This document shows positions 1-7,352 of a DNA stretch of 11,697 nucleotides, piece after piece; the stretch's first letter is position 1, and each line of letters opens with the position of its first letter. The translations under genes and the position numbers were made by a program. The stretch is from contig JADHND010000035.1 in assembly GCA_016779685.1 (NCBI GenBank), positions 1 to 11,697 on the forward strand. Direction: 5' to 3'. Source of the stretch: Shewanellaceae bacterium (GTDB lineage: Bacteria; Pseudomonadota; Gammaproteobacteria; Enterobacterales; Shewanellaceae). A model generated the notes under the pieces. The model had not been told where the DNA came from and searched no databases. It saw only the letters and a program-made list of their open reading frames with translations.

Positions 1-1728
1 TACCATTCTTTGGTCGTTGCTGAAACGTCGTTACCCGCATGCTTGGCCATCACTGCGCGCACCGAATGCGGTCTGATCATGGCGCTCCAGCATCGGGTCT
101 TACCGCCATGGGGGGTACAGTTCCATCCGGAATCGATTCAGACGGCATATGGCTATCAGATCATGAGCAACTTTTTGCAGCGATGTGTCCCGGCATCGCC
201 ACTTCGATCGTTGCCGCCACCCGTGATACGACCGCCCACTCAACAGCCCTATCGCTGTTGGTATCAAACCATGCCGCTTACCGTGGCGGCGGCGGATGTG
301 TTTGAAGCCCTGTTTGCGACGGCACCTTATAGTTTTTGGCTCGACAGCCAAACCGATGCGACCACGGAGGCACGTTTCTCTTTTATGGGCGCAGTGGCGG
401 CTGAAGCTGTGTTGTCCTTTGCCAGGCAAGGCGCAGCAACGGATCCGGAGCCCGGTGAGCAACATCTACGCGAACTGGAACAAGCGCTGAGCCAAGTGCA
501 GGTGGTCAATGCGGCTGCCTTGCCGTTTGATTTTTGTGGTGGATATGTTGGCTTTATGGCGTATGAAATGCGCGCAGTGCTGAGTGACTCTGGGTGTCGG
601 CATCGCCAAGCCCTGCCAGATTCAGCTTGGCTGAAAGTTGAACGATTTTTGGCGTTTGATCAATTAGAACAAAGGATTTGGTTGGTGGCCGTCGCCAATC
701 ATACCGCAGCGGATGCTGCGCAAACTTGGTTGCATACCATGGAGCAGCAACTTAGGGACTTGTCTCAACAACCAGCTCCCATGGCCACCGTTCCAGCGCC
801 GCCTGCCTCCAATGCTTCTTTTACTTGGCAGTTGGATCAGTCCATGGCTGAGTACAGTGCCAGTATTGATCAGTGTCAACAACATATTCGGGCGGGGGAG
901 TCTTATGAAATTTGTTTGACCAATCGTTTTGTCGGGCAGTTTAATGGCGACCCACTGGCATTGTACCGTTGTTTGCGTGAAGACAATCCTGCTCCTTTTG
1001 GCGCTTTTATTCGAGTAGGTGAACATCGAATTTTGAGTACATCGCCAGAACGTTTTGTGCAGGTGAATCGACAAGGTCGGGTCCAAGCCAAGCCGATTAA
1101 AGGCACCAGTCCTCGTTCTGATGATGCGGCTCAAGATGCTGTGCTGCGGGCCAATCTGCGGGCGTCGATAAAAGATCAGGCGGAGAACCTGATGATTGTC
1201 GATTTAATGCGCCATGACCTGACGCAGGTGTCCAAGACAGGCTCTGTTAAAGTCCCGAAGTTGATGGACATTGAAAGTTATCAAACCGTGCATCAAATGG
1301 TCAGTACGGTTGAGAGTCAGTTGCGACCTGAGGTGACCTTAATCGATCTGTTGCGAGCCGTGTATCCAGGCGGATCCATTACGGGTGCCCCCAAACGACG
1401 CACGATGCAGATATTGGATACGCTGGAACCAAGTGCCCGTGGTATTTATTGTGGGAGTTTGGGTTTTCTCGGTTACAACCGAGTCGCTGATTTAAACATT
1501 GCCATTCGAACACTCTCTGTAGATGAGCAACAGATACAGTTTGGCGCCGGGGGCGCGATCACGTTTTTATCAGATCCGGTTGCGGAGCAGCAAGAAGTCT
1601 TACTTAAAGCCCAAGCTTTGTTAAAACCTTGGTGGCGTTATTTGACTCAAAGTGATACGCCTTATCAGCTTCACTTGGTCGAACGCACTTTGCATTTAAC
1701 GCCTATTTCGGCAGGCAGTGATGTTTGA
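1..1728 (+). CDS. pabAB: Fused glutamine amidotransferase / aminodeoxychorismate synthase (PabA-PabB), 5' partial
   Basis: The reading frame is open from base 1 (YHSLVV, a class I amidotransferase motif), so the true start lies outside the window; 575 codons are visible. The first ~60 residues are the end of a PabA/TrpG glutaminase domain, with the catalytic His and Glu in QFHPESI (His about residue 42). The active-site Cys is off the edge. A Pro-rich linker (about residues 62-85) leads into a complete chorismate-binding PabB region with GESYEICLTN, SPERF, PIKGT (Lys about residue 367), a DLMRHDL form of the DLxRxDL motif, and PGGSITGAPK. PIKGT rather than PIAGT marks aminodeoxychorismate synthase over anthranilate synthase. 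Family knowledge: the enzyme makes 4-amino-4-deoxychorismate from chorismate and glutamine for p-aminobenzoate and folate. In E. coli the two parts are separate genes; here no stop lies between them. No pabC-like lyase follows. Cytosolic. The PabB assignment is firm; the fusion rests on the visible C-terminal amidotransferase part. Confidence 0.93.
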   Translation, partial: YHSLVVAETSLPACLAITARTECGLIMALQHRVLPPWGVQFHPESIQTAYGYQIMSNFLQRCVPASPLRSLPPPVIRPPTQQPYRCWYQTMPLTVAAADVFEALFATAPYSFWLDSQTDATTEARFSFMGAVAAEAVLSFARQGAATDPEPGEQHLRELEQALSQVQVVNAAALPFDFCGGYVGFMAYEMRAVLSDSGCRHRQALPDSAWLKVERFLAFDQLEQRIWLVAVANHTAADAAQTWLHTMEQQLRDLSQQPAPMATVPAPPASNASFTWQLDQSMAEYSASIDQCQQHIRAGESYEICLTNRFVGQFNGDPLALYRCLREDNPAPFGAFIRVGEHRILSTSPERFVQVNRQGRVQAKPIKGTSPRSDDAAQDAVLRANLRASIKDQAENLMIVDLMRHDLTQVSKTGSVKVPKLMDIESYQTVHQMVSTVESQLRPEVTLIDLLRAVYPGGSITGAPKRRTMQILDTLEPSARGIYCGSLGFLGYNRVADLNIAIRTLSVDEQQIQFGAGGAITFLSDPVAEQQEVLLKAQALLKPWWRYLTQSDTPYQLHLVERTLHLTPISAGSDV

Positions 1729-2008
1729 AGCAGCCAACACCAATGCTTCATTGGAGTTAGAGGCGCATTATTGGTATCAGTTTAAGCTGCATCACAGGCT
1801 GTGTTTATCACGCTGGCTGTTATCGAATGACCTGATCACATTTAGATTTCGCAGCAGCCACTGACGTTGGTCCATCTATTTTTTCGGTATGGCCATGAGG
1901 AAAAAACTTGGTCTTAGTGAAGCGATGACGGCCATTTTTGCGTTATACGCCACCTTATATTATACCGTGATTTAAATCGTGGCCATTGCTAAAGGCATGT
2001 TACATTAA
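1721..2008 (+). pseudogene. Possible decayed membrane-protein remnant after pabAB
   Basis: An ATG at 1721 overlaps the pabAB stop (ATGTTTGA) and opens a 47-codon frame ending at TGA 1862-1864. The same frame continues past that stop into a hydrophobic stretch (start RWSIYFFGMAMRKKLGLSEA, then about 16 further mostly hydrophobic residues), is broken again by TAA 1973-1975, and runs on as IVAIAKGML to TAA 2006-2008. The apolar run that continues across the second stop looks like a transmembrane helix of a degraded gene, but I cannot name a family. The first 47 codons could instead be a short overlapping gene or chance. Low confidence: no domain is recognised. Confidence 0.22.
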
Positions 2009-2060
2009 TAGCATGCTGACAATGGTGGTTTCACCTAATATCGTCTACTCTTTTAAAGGT

Positions 2061-2096
2061 AAAGTACGCTATGCTTTAAGTGTGCTTTCGTTTTTT
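2061..2096 (+). terminator. Weak terminator-like hairpin before the first lipoprotein gene
   Basis: AAAGTAC (2061-2067) can pair with GTGCTTT (2082-2088), with one G-U pair and a 14-nt loop, followed after CG by six T residues (2091-2096). The stem is short and AT-rich, so it would be a poor terminator. It is the only candidate between pabAB and the next gene. The remainder of 1729-2190 holds the possible remnant described separately and a candidate -10 (TAAAAT, 2137-2142) that lacks a well-placed -35. Confidence 0.25.
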
Positions 2097-2190
2097 AATC
2101 ATGCGAACAGAGTGATTGCGAGAATGTTTCTCTAGGTAAAATTCTCATATCATCTCTAGTTTGACTACTCAATGTTTTAAGGAGTTTGTT

Positions 2191-3426
2191 ATGTTATATA
2201 AATTGATGTCGATTTTGATTCTGGGTTGGATGTTACAAGGGTGTGATGATGATACGGATGCCAATACCAATACAAATATCAATCCAACAGAGACTGTACT
2301 CACAAATGTAAGTTATCTTAAAAGTGGTATGCTCGAGGCGAATATTGGCGTGCCTGATCAATTGAATATGGCCAATCGAGTGACTCGACTCGATTTTGAG
2401 ATTGAAGTTGATACGTTCGAGAATTTGAAAACTGGAATTGGAACAGACACTGTATTTGACCTTGACGGTGAGGATCGGCAAGATGGTTTTGACCCGAGTT
2501 CTCATAAGAATTACCAAATTCAATCGGAGCATTTATTTGTTAAGGACAGCCATGATGTCAAGCATCCTTTGACTTTGTACTTGATTCCAGCGACCAGATC
2601 CGTGTCTCATGTTGGTAAAGTCTTCTTCTTGGTATTAGCAACCTTAGATAACATTGGTTATAATTTTATGGTGCGGTCTCAATGGCATTCGACCTTTGCT
2701 TTTGAAACAGTATCTAATCACTACTGGGTGACTCCCCTGCATAATTCTTCTGCGATGGCTGGTCACAATACCACCCGATTTAATACAAGAGCTCCTACCA
2801 ATTGGATAGGTGTCGGGTATAATTTAGATGACATGGCGATTGGGTCAGATGAGTCATTTCAAAGAGCACTGCCTGAAGATTATATGTCTGAACGTTGTTT
2901 TAAAAAATATGACGATTGTCTAACTGATAGTTACGTTGTAGAAAAACAACAGTTCACTTTTTTACAGCCGTTAGCACCACTCGCAATGATTAGTTTTAGG
3001 TGGCATGATTATGCCATACAAGCTGACAGCTTCGCAAACCATGTCAAGGGTGGTGTAGTTAGCTCAGAGATGGAAGATGATTTGTTAAGCGAAGTTAAGA
3101 ATAAGTTGGCAACTTTCTTGAGTCCTCATTCGGATATTGGCTGGTTTGGCATGTCTGTCGCTGCTCGAGAGTTGATCGACCGTTTGCATTATACACAAAT
3201 TAACTTTAAATTTGTTGAAGGTGATACTTCATTAACTGGTTCTGATATTAAAATAAAAGACATTACAAAAATGGAATACGAGGATGTCAGTTTATTGCCT
3301 GATGATTACCAAGCGGCAACGCCGAAATCAACTGAGTCATTAATGTCAAGTTTGTTAGTTCCAACCGTTTTAAAATTCGATGCTAAACCAAATTATTCAT
3401 CAGTGGATACAGTGAATAAGCAGTAG
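2191..3426 (+). CDS. Orphan lipoprotein, function unknown
   Basis: A 411-residue protein that I do not recognise. I chose ATG 2191 because AAGGAG (2179-2184) sits six bases upstream and a lipoprotein signal peptide starts exactly there: MLYKLMSILILGWMLQGC, with lipobox LQGC and Cys18 as the predicted lipidated residue. An upstream in-frame TTG at 2161 would only add ten residues before this signal. The residue after Cys is Asp (CDDD), which in E. coli retains lipoproteins in the inner membrane; in other gammaproteobacteria this rule is less reliable. An Asn/Thr/Asp-rich linker (residues ~19-35) follows. The mature part has one close Cys pair (CFKKYDDC) and many aromatic residues, and shows no repeat or catalytic motif that I can name. 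The gene is visibly more AT-rich than pabAB and the 4106-6859 pair, which may mean recent acquisition. A rho-independent terminator follows, so it is probably monocistronic. Confidence 0.85.
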   Translation: MLYKLMSILILGWMLQGCDDDTDANTNTNINPTETVLTNVSYLKSGMLEANIGVPDQLNMANRVTRLDFEIEVDTFENLKTGIGTDTVFDLDGEDRQDGFDPSSHKNYQIQSEHLFVKDSHDVKHPLTLYLIPATRSVSHVGKVFFLVLATLDNIGYNFMVRSQWHSTFAFETVSNHYWVTPLHNSSAMAGHNTTRFNTRAPTNWIGVGYNLDDMAIGSDESFQRALPEDYMSERCFKKYDDCLTDSYVVEKQQFTFLQPLAPLAMISFRWHDYAIQADSFANHVKGGVVSSEMEDDLLSEVKNKLATFLSPHSDIGWFGMSVAARELIDRLHYTQINFKFVEGDTSLTGSDIKIKDITKMEYEDVSLLPDDYQAATPKSTESLMSSLLVPTVLKFDAKPNYSSVDTVNKQ

Positions 3427-3450
3427 TAGCCTAACACTGGCTTTTACTTG

Positions 3451-3479
3451 AACCCTTGGTGTAAAATCAAGGGTTTTTT
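3451..3479 (+). terminator. Rho-independent terminator of the first lipoprotein gene
   Basis: AACCCTTG (3451-3458) and CAAGGGTT (3468-3475) form a perfect 8-bp stem with a 9-nt loop, and the stem runs into six T residues (3474-3479). It lies 24 bases after the lipoprotein stop codon. It also overlaps the first possible TTG starts of the following gene, which argues that the following gene has its own promoter and starts further downstream, or depends on read-through. Confidence 0.85.
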
Positions 3480-4035
3480 GTCTGCCTCATTTAGGAATAG
3501 CAGGGGATATACTATTTTACGTCAATTTCAATCCGGTATCATCTGGGTAGCAGCCCTATTTAGCCTGTACCTAGCGCCTGCAATAAGGGCACAGGAACGA
3601 TTGGCATTGGTTTTACCTCAGTGGTTGCCAGCCTTACCCAGACCATTAAGCTATGAGGCTGCGGTTGAACGCATCGAATGGGCGTATCGCTGTGGTTATG
3701 TGGCCGCTTCACAGTTGCGCTCAGCTGCGACCGTGTTAAGGGATGTTTATGAGCAGGGGGACGGTCGTTTGTATCGACAAGTCATTTATCCGACATTTAC
3801 GATCCGTCCCAGCGTGTTTGATGCTCCTACCCAGCGTATGGCGTCTTGCGCTGAGCCGAATCCACATCAAATGTTAGGTGTTGCTGTGTCAAAGATGGCG
3901 CGGTCGTGCGAACTTCAGCGGCATCAAGCCTACCTTGAGGGGTATATAACGGAAGCGACATACCTGGCGCTAAAACAACGCCATCTTGCTCCTTTGGATC
4001 GAGAGCATTCTGGCGAAATTTTTTGCTTTCCTTAA
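3478..4035 (+). CDS. Small exported cysteine-containing protein, function unknown
   Basis: Not recognised. The frame encodes a signal peptide with hydrophobic core SGIIWVAALFSLYLA and a signal peptidase I site AIRA|QE, then a mature part of about 149 residues. That part has four Cys (in YRCGY, ASCAE, RSCEL and IFCFP), suggesting two disulfides in the periplasm. The middle looks helical and Arg/Ala-rich. The start is uncertain because there is no ATG or GTG near the signal peptide. TTG 3478 is given, with AAGGG (3469-3473) four bases upstream, but it sits in the T-tract of the preceding terminator. ATT 3514 has a better-spaced AGGGGA and gives a compact 24-residue signal peptide. TTG 3448 would place the terminator inside the gene. 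The next gene follows 70 bases later on the same strand, and a shared transcript is possible. Export is well supported; function is unknown. Confidence 0.7.
   Translation: MSASFRNSRGYTILRQFQSGIIWVAALFSLYLAPAIRAQERLALVLPQWLPALPRPLSYEAAVERIEWAYRCGYVAASQLRSAATVLRDVYEQGDGRLYRQVIYPTFTIRPSVFDAPTQRMASCAEPNPHQMLGVAVSKMARSCELQRHQAYLEGYITEATYLALKQRHLAPLDREHSGEIFCFP
3502..3507 (+). promoter_or_regulatory. Shine-Dalgarno-like AGGGGA before a possible ATT start
   Basis: AGGGGA lies six bases upstream of ATT 3514-3516, which is in frame with the exported protein. Starting there gives MLRQFQSGIIWVAALFSLYL... with a normal-length signal peptide. AUU starts are very rare in bacteria (infC is the known case), so this is only a candidate. 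Confidence 0.3.
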
Positions 4036-4105
4036 ATAGCCTTGCCGATCATAGGGTGACGCCATGTCGGTAATCAAGATGATGTGCTGCGCAAGAGGGT
4101 AGGTT

Positions 4106-4723
4106 ATGTTGGATAAATATTGTGTGCCTAGTTCACAACAAGGGTTACAGCGTCTGCTGTGGTTACCGCAACGCCTTGGTCTTAAAGCCAATAACATGAG
4201 TGTGTTGGGGTTTGGATTTGGGCTGTTCGCCTGTGGGGCGATTGCTGCTTCGCAGCCATTGATCGGATTGATCGGGGTGTTGCTTAATCGTTTGTGTGAT
4301 GGCTTGGATGGTGCCTTGGCTCGGCATGATGGCATCACCGATGCGGGCGGTTTTTTGGATGTGGTCTTCGATTTTATCTTTTATGCCTTGGTGCCGTTGG
4401 CGTTTGCAGTGGCGCAGCCAACCACCAATGCCTTAGCTGCAGCGTTTATGATCAGTGCCTTTATGGCCACTGGCAGTTGCTTTTTAGCATTCGCCGCGTT
4501 GGCACAAACACAAGACTTACCTAATCCGGTATCGCAACATAAGTCCTTTTATTACTTAGGTGGATTGGTGGAGGGTAGCGAAACACTGCTGTGTTTTATT
4601 GCTTGTTGTCTGGTGCCAACTGCTTTTAGCACCATTGCATGGATATTTGGTAGCTTGTGTTGGATAACAGCTGCTACGCGACTTTACTGGGGTTATCAGA
4701 CACTAAAGCATCAAGGATCTTAA
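4106..4723 (+). CDS. CDP-alcohol phosphatidyltransferase family membrane protein
   Basis: A 205-residue polytopic membrane protein with the family signature: D65, D68, G69, A72-R73, G81, D85 and D89 (DGLDGALAR, then GGFLDVVFD). The family displaces CMP from a CDP-alcohol, such as CDP-diacylglycerol, onto an acceptor alcohol at the inner membrane, using metal bound by these Asp residues. The spacing from AR to the conserved Gly is seven residues, one fewer than in E. coli PgsA. About five further hydrophobic segments follow or flank the motif. Length is normal for short members. The start ATG has AGAGGG (4094-4099) six bases upstream. The stop codon is immediately followed by the ATG of the VTT-oxidoreductase gene, so the two are almost certainly co-transcribed and probably translationally coupled. 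The family is clear. The acceptor (glycerol phosphate, serine, inositol-like or other) cannot be read from the sequence, and I do not assign pgsA or pssA. Confidence 0.88.
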   Translation: MLDKYCVPSSQQGLQRLLWLPQRLGLKANNMSVLGFGFGLFACGAIAASQPLIGLIGVLLNRLCDGLDGALARHDGITDAGGFLDVVFDFIFYALVPLAFAVAQPTTNALAAAFMISAFMATGSCFLAFAALAQTQDLPNPVSQHKSFYYLGGLVEGSETLLCFIACCLVPTAFSTIAWIFGSLCWITAATRLYWGYQTLKHQGS

Positions 4724-6859
4724 ATGAAAGTGAAAGTTGGGTTGGGGCTCTTGATATTGAGCTGTTTTGGCATCGTTTTGGTATTTGACGTACATGAGTA
4801 TGTCACGTTAGCCGCTGCGCAAACTCACTATGCTGCGCTGACCACTTGGGTGGCTCATTTCCCCTTACAAGCCGCCGGGATTTATTTTACGCTGTATGTG
4901 TTGGTAACGGCGTTGGCGTTGCCCATGGCGGTGGTGTTCAGTCTGGTGGGTGCTGCTCTATTTGGGCTCTGGTGGTCGTTGTTATTGGTGTCCTTTGCCA
5001 GCAGTTTAGGCGCCACCTTGGCTTTCTTAATGAGCCGTTATTTGTTTAAAGACTGGGTACAACACAAATTTGGCACGCATCTACAGCGTATCAATCAAGG
5101 CGTGGCGCAAGATGGTGCGGTGTACTTGTTGTCCTTGCGTTTGATTCCTTTGGTGCCCTTCTTCCTGATCAATCTGCTGTTTGGCCTAACTTCGATGCAT
5201 CCTGGACGGTTCTACATTGTGAGTCAACTCGGCATGCTACCTGGAACCTTGATTTATTTAAATGCTGGCACGCAGTTGTTACAGCTTCGCACGACGGCGG
5301 ATATTCTATCCCCCACTTTGCTGGGTTCGCTGATCTTGTTGGGCGTGTTTCCATTGTTGGCACGGTGGACGATGGCAGCATGGCACCGGTTTCAGCTTTA
5401 TCGACGGTGGTCAAAACCCGCTCAATTTGATTACAACTTAGTGGTCATTGGCGCGGGTGCAGGGGGCTTGGTGACGACCTTTGTGGGTGCTGCCGTGGAT
5501 GCAAAAGTAGCTTTAATTGAAGCGGATGCCATGGGGGGCGATTGTTTGAATACAGGATGTGTGCCTTCTAAAACGCTGATCCGCATTGGTCGTTTGCTGC
5601 ATGATCTCCAGCACGCCAATACCTTGGGCGTACATACAGACGGTTCGGTTCGCATTGAGTTTACGGAGGTGATGCAACGCGTGCAGCAAATCATTCAACA
5701 GATAGCACCGCATGACGCCATCGAGCGCTACACCAAATTGGGGGCGGAATGTATACCAGGTCGAGCCTTAATCCGTTCGCCCTGGTCGGTTGAAGTGAAT
5801 GGACGGCTGTTGACCGCCGAGCAGATCGTCATCGCGACGGGCGCGCGGCCGCTGGTACCGTCCATTCCTGGGCTGAGCGATGTCGCGTACTTGACATCAG
5901 ATACATTGTGGTCGCTTCAGGAACAGCCACAACGCTTGTTGGTCTTGGGTGGTGGTCCGATTGGTTGTGAATTGGCGCAATGCTTTGCCCGCTTGGGTTC
6001 AGAGGTCACACTGGTTGAAAAAGCTCCCCAGTTGCTGATACGCGAAGATCCGGAGGTGTCCGATTGTTTGATGCGGCACTTGCAAGATGCAGGTGTAGCA
6101 GTGCTTATCAATCAAGAGGTGGTGTCTTTTCACCATGAAGCGGGGGTGCAGTCGGTCAAGATACAGCAGGGCACGACCACCCAAACAGTGGTGTTTGATA
6201 AGGTGTTGTTGGCTTTAGGTCGGGTAGCGAACATTGAAGGGTTCGGGGTTGAAGAGCTGGGCTTAGCTCAAACACCGGATCACAAGTTGGCTGTCAACGC
6301 GTATTTGCAAACGAGTTTCCCCAATATTTTTGCCGTAGGTGATGTCTGCGGTCCTTTTCAACTGACCCATGCGGCAGGTCACCAAGGTGGCTATGCCGCA
6401 TTCAATGCTTTGTTTGGCCGGTTAAAAAAAATGCGCGTTGATTATAGGGTGATGCCGGCGGTGACTTATACTGATCCAGAAGTTGCGCGGGTCGGCTTGA
6501 ATGAAACAGAAGCACGCGCAGCGGGTTTAGCGTATGAGGTAACGTGTTATGCGCTAGATGACCTCGATCGGGCGATTATCGAAGGCGCTACGGATGGATT
6601 TGTGAAGGTCTTGACAGTAAAAGGCCAAGACACCATTTTGGGCGCAACCATAGTGGGGTTGCATGGTGGCGAACTCTTAACCCAATTTACCTTAGCCATG
6701 CAAAATAAACTCGGTTTAAAGCAGTTGCTACGGATCATTCATCCCTATCCGACTTTAGGTGAAGCGGTACGCTACACCGCCAGTACATGGCGCCAAGCCC
6801 GCACGCCGTCATGGTTGCTCAAAGTATCCAAAAGTTACCATCGTTGGCGCCGGGGTTAG
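4724..6859 (+). CDS. VTT (TVP38/TMEM64) membrane domain fused to FAD-dependent disulfide oxidoreductase
   Basis: 711 residues in two parts. Residues 1-225 are a VTT/DedA-type membrane domain: an N-terminal helix, FSLVGAALFG, SSLGATLAFLMSRYL and the RLIPLVPF motif (R139-F146). Residues ~236-700 are a pyridine nucleotide-disulfide oxidoreductase: FAD loop GAGAGG (243-248), redox disulfide C274-LNTG-C279 followed by VPSK, ATGARP, second dinucleotide loop GGGPIG (409-414) with E432 favouring NADH, AVGDVCG, and a C-terminal HPYPTLGE (673-680). The layout resembles mercuric reductase and lipoamide dehydrogenase, but Tyr675 replaces the catalytic His of the lipoamide enzyme. It lacks MerA's C-terminal vicinal Cys pair, and there is no heavy-metal-binding domain, so mercury reduction is unlikely. 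VTT relatives in eukaryotes are lipid scramblases and bacterial DedA members move lipid carriers. The flavin domain should be tethered to the inner membrane; its substrate is unknown. It starts directly after the CDP-alcohol enzyme stop and overlaps the Nudix stop by four bases. Confidence 0.9.
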   Translation: MKVKVGLGLLILSCFGIVLVFDVHEYVTLAAAQTHYAALTTWVAHFPLQAAGIYFTLYVLVTALALPMAVVFSLVGAALFGLWWSLLLVSFASSLGATLAFLMSRYLFKDWVQHKFGTHLQRINQGVAQDGAVYLLSLRLIPLVPFFLINLLFGLTSMHPGRFYIVSQLGMLPGTLIYLNAGTQLLQLRTTADILSPTLLGSLILLGVFPLLARWTMAAWHRFQLYRRWSKPAQFDYNLVVIGAGAGGLVTTFVGAAVDAKVALIEADAMGGDCLNTGCVPSKTLIRIGRLLHDLQHANTLGVHTDGSVRIEFTEVMQRVQQIIQQIAPHDAIERYTKLGAECIPGRALIRSPWSVEVNGRLLTAEQIVIATGARPLVPSIPGLSDVAYLTSDTLWSLQEQPQRLLVLGGGPIGCELAQCFARLGSEVTLVEKAPQLLIREDPEVSDCLMRHLQDAGVAVLINQEVVSFHHEAGVQSVKIQQGTTTQTVVFDKVLLALGRVANIEGFGVEELGLAQTPDHKLAVNAYLQTSFPNIFAVGDVCGPFQLTHAAGHQGGYAAFNALFGRLKKMRVDYRVMPAVTYTDPEVARVGLNETEARAAGLAYEVTCYALDDLDRAIIEGATDGFVKVLTVKGQDTILGATIVGLHGGELLTQFTLAMQNKLGLKQLLRIIHPYPTLGEAVRYTASTWRQARTPSWLLKVSKSYHRWRRG

Positions 6860-7320
6860 CGTACAGGTCTGAACGGGATCGGCTCATTGATGAGAGGGGC
6901 AATTTGTTGCGTGAGTACCCCGACGTGATCGATGTAGGCGCTGGGGTTGCTTAAGATGTGCGCCATCTGGATCCATTGACAAGCCATGGCATCGTCGTCT
7001 GCCTGAGCCGTGCCGCTTTGATATTGACACAACACCGCAATCAAGACGTAATGATGATGCTGACCGTTGGCATCAAACTCATTGACTTCAATCACCCCGA
7101 CAATTTGCTCGGGTTCGGCGTGGACATGGGTTTCCTCCAACAACTCTCGTCGTGCGGCATCGACCAATGCTTCGCCAGCATGAACTGAGCCACCGGGGAA
7201 CCCCCAACGTCCTAGCTGCGGTTCTTTACCGCGCTGGATGAGCAACAGTTTGTCGTCATGATACGTGATGGCCAAAGCGGCTACTTTGGGTACGCAAAAT
7301 GCAGAGGATGGCTGGGACAT
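6856..7320 (-). CDS. Nudix hydrolase (ADP-ribose pyrophosphatase-like)
   Basis: A 154-residue cytosolic protein with a full Nudix box GX5EX7REUXEE: G44, E50, R58-E59, E62-E63 (GGSVHAGE ... RELLEE). The usual Gly two places after EE is His65 (ETHV), a small departure. The preceding GRWGFPGG and the length fit small Nudix enzymes that cleave nucleoside diphosphates linked to another group, such as ADP-ribose or oxidised nucleotides, using Mg2+ on the box glutamates. The substrate cannot be told from the box alone. The start ATG (7318-7320) has AGGAA upstream, read from 7332 to 7328. A perfect TATAAT lies 33-38 bases before the start. The stop codon overlaps the oxidoreductase stop tail to tail, so the two genes are independently transcribed. 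Confidence 0.88.
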   Translation of the reverse strand: MSQPSSAFCVPKVAALAITYHDDKLLLIQRGKEPQLGRWGFPGGSVHAGEALVDAARRELLEETHVHAEPEQIVGVIEVNEFDANGQHHHYVLIAVLCQYQSGTAQADDDAMACQWIQMAHILSNPSAYIDHVGVLTQQIAPLINEPIPFRPVR

Positions 7321-7352
7321 CAGTTTGTTCCTAATAGCAAGGTATGACTTGA

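Noticed and set aside
100..465. Long minus-strand open frame opposite pabAB
   Set aside because: Lies wholly within a well-supported coding gene; its peptide is Arg/Cys-rich without family features, typical of an antisense shadow.
2161..2166. TTGACT as a -35 box for the first lipoprotein gene
   Set aside because: At normal spacing the -10 would fall on the ribosome binding site, leaving no leader.
4106..4723. Assigning pgsA or pssA to the CDP-alcohol enzyme
   Set aside because: The shared motif does not define the acceptor, and the context is not that of either housekeeping gene.
4724..6859. Calling the oxidoreductase a mercuric reductase (merA)
   Set aside because: No HMA domain, no C-terminal Cys pair and no mer genes nearby; only the general fold and the CxxxxC disulfide match.
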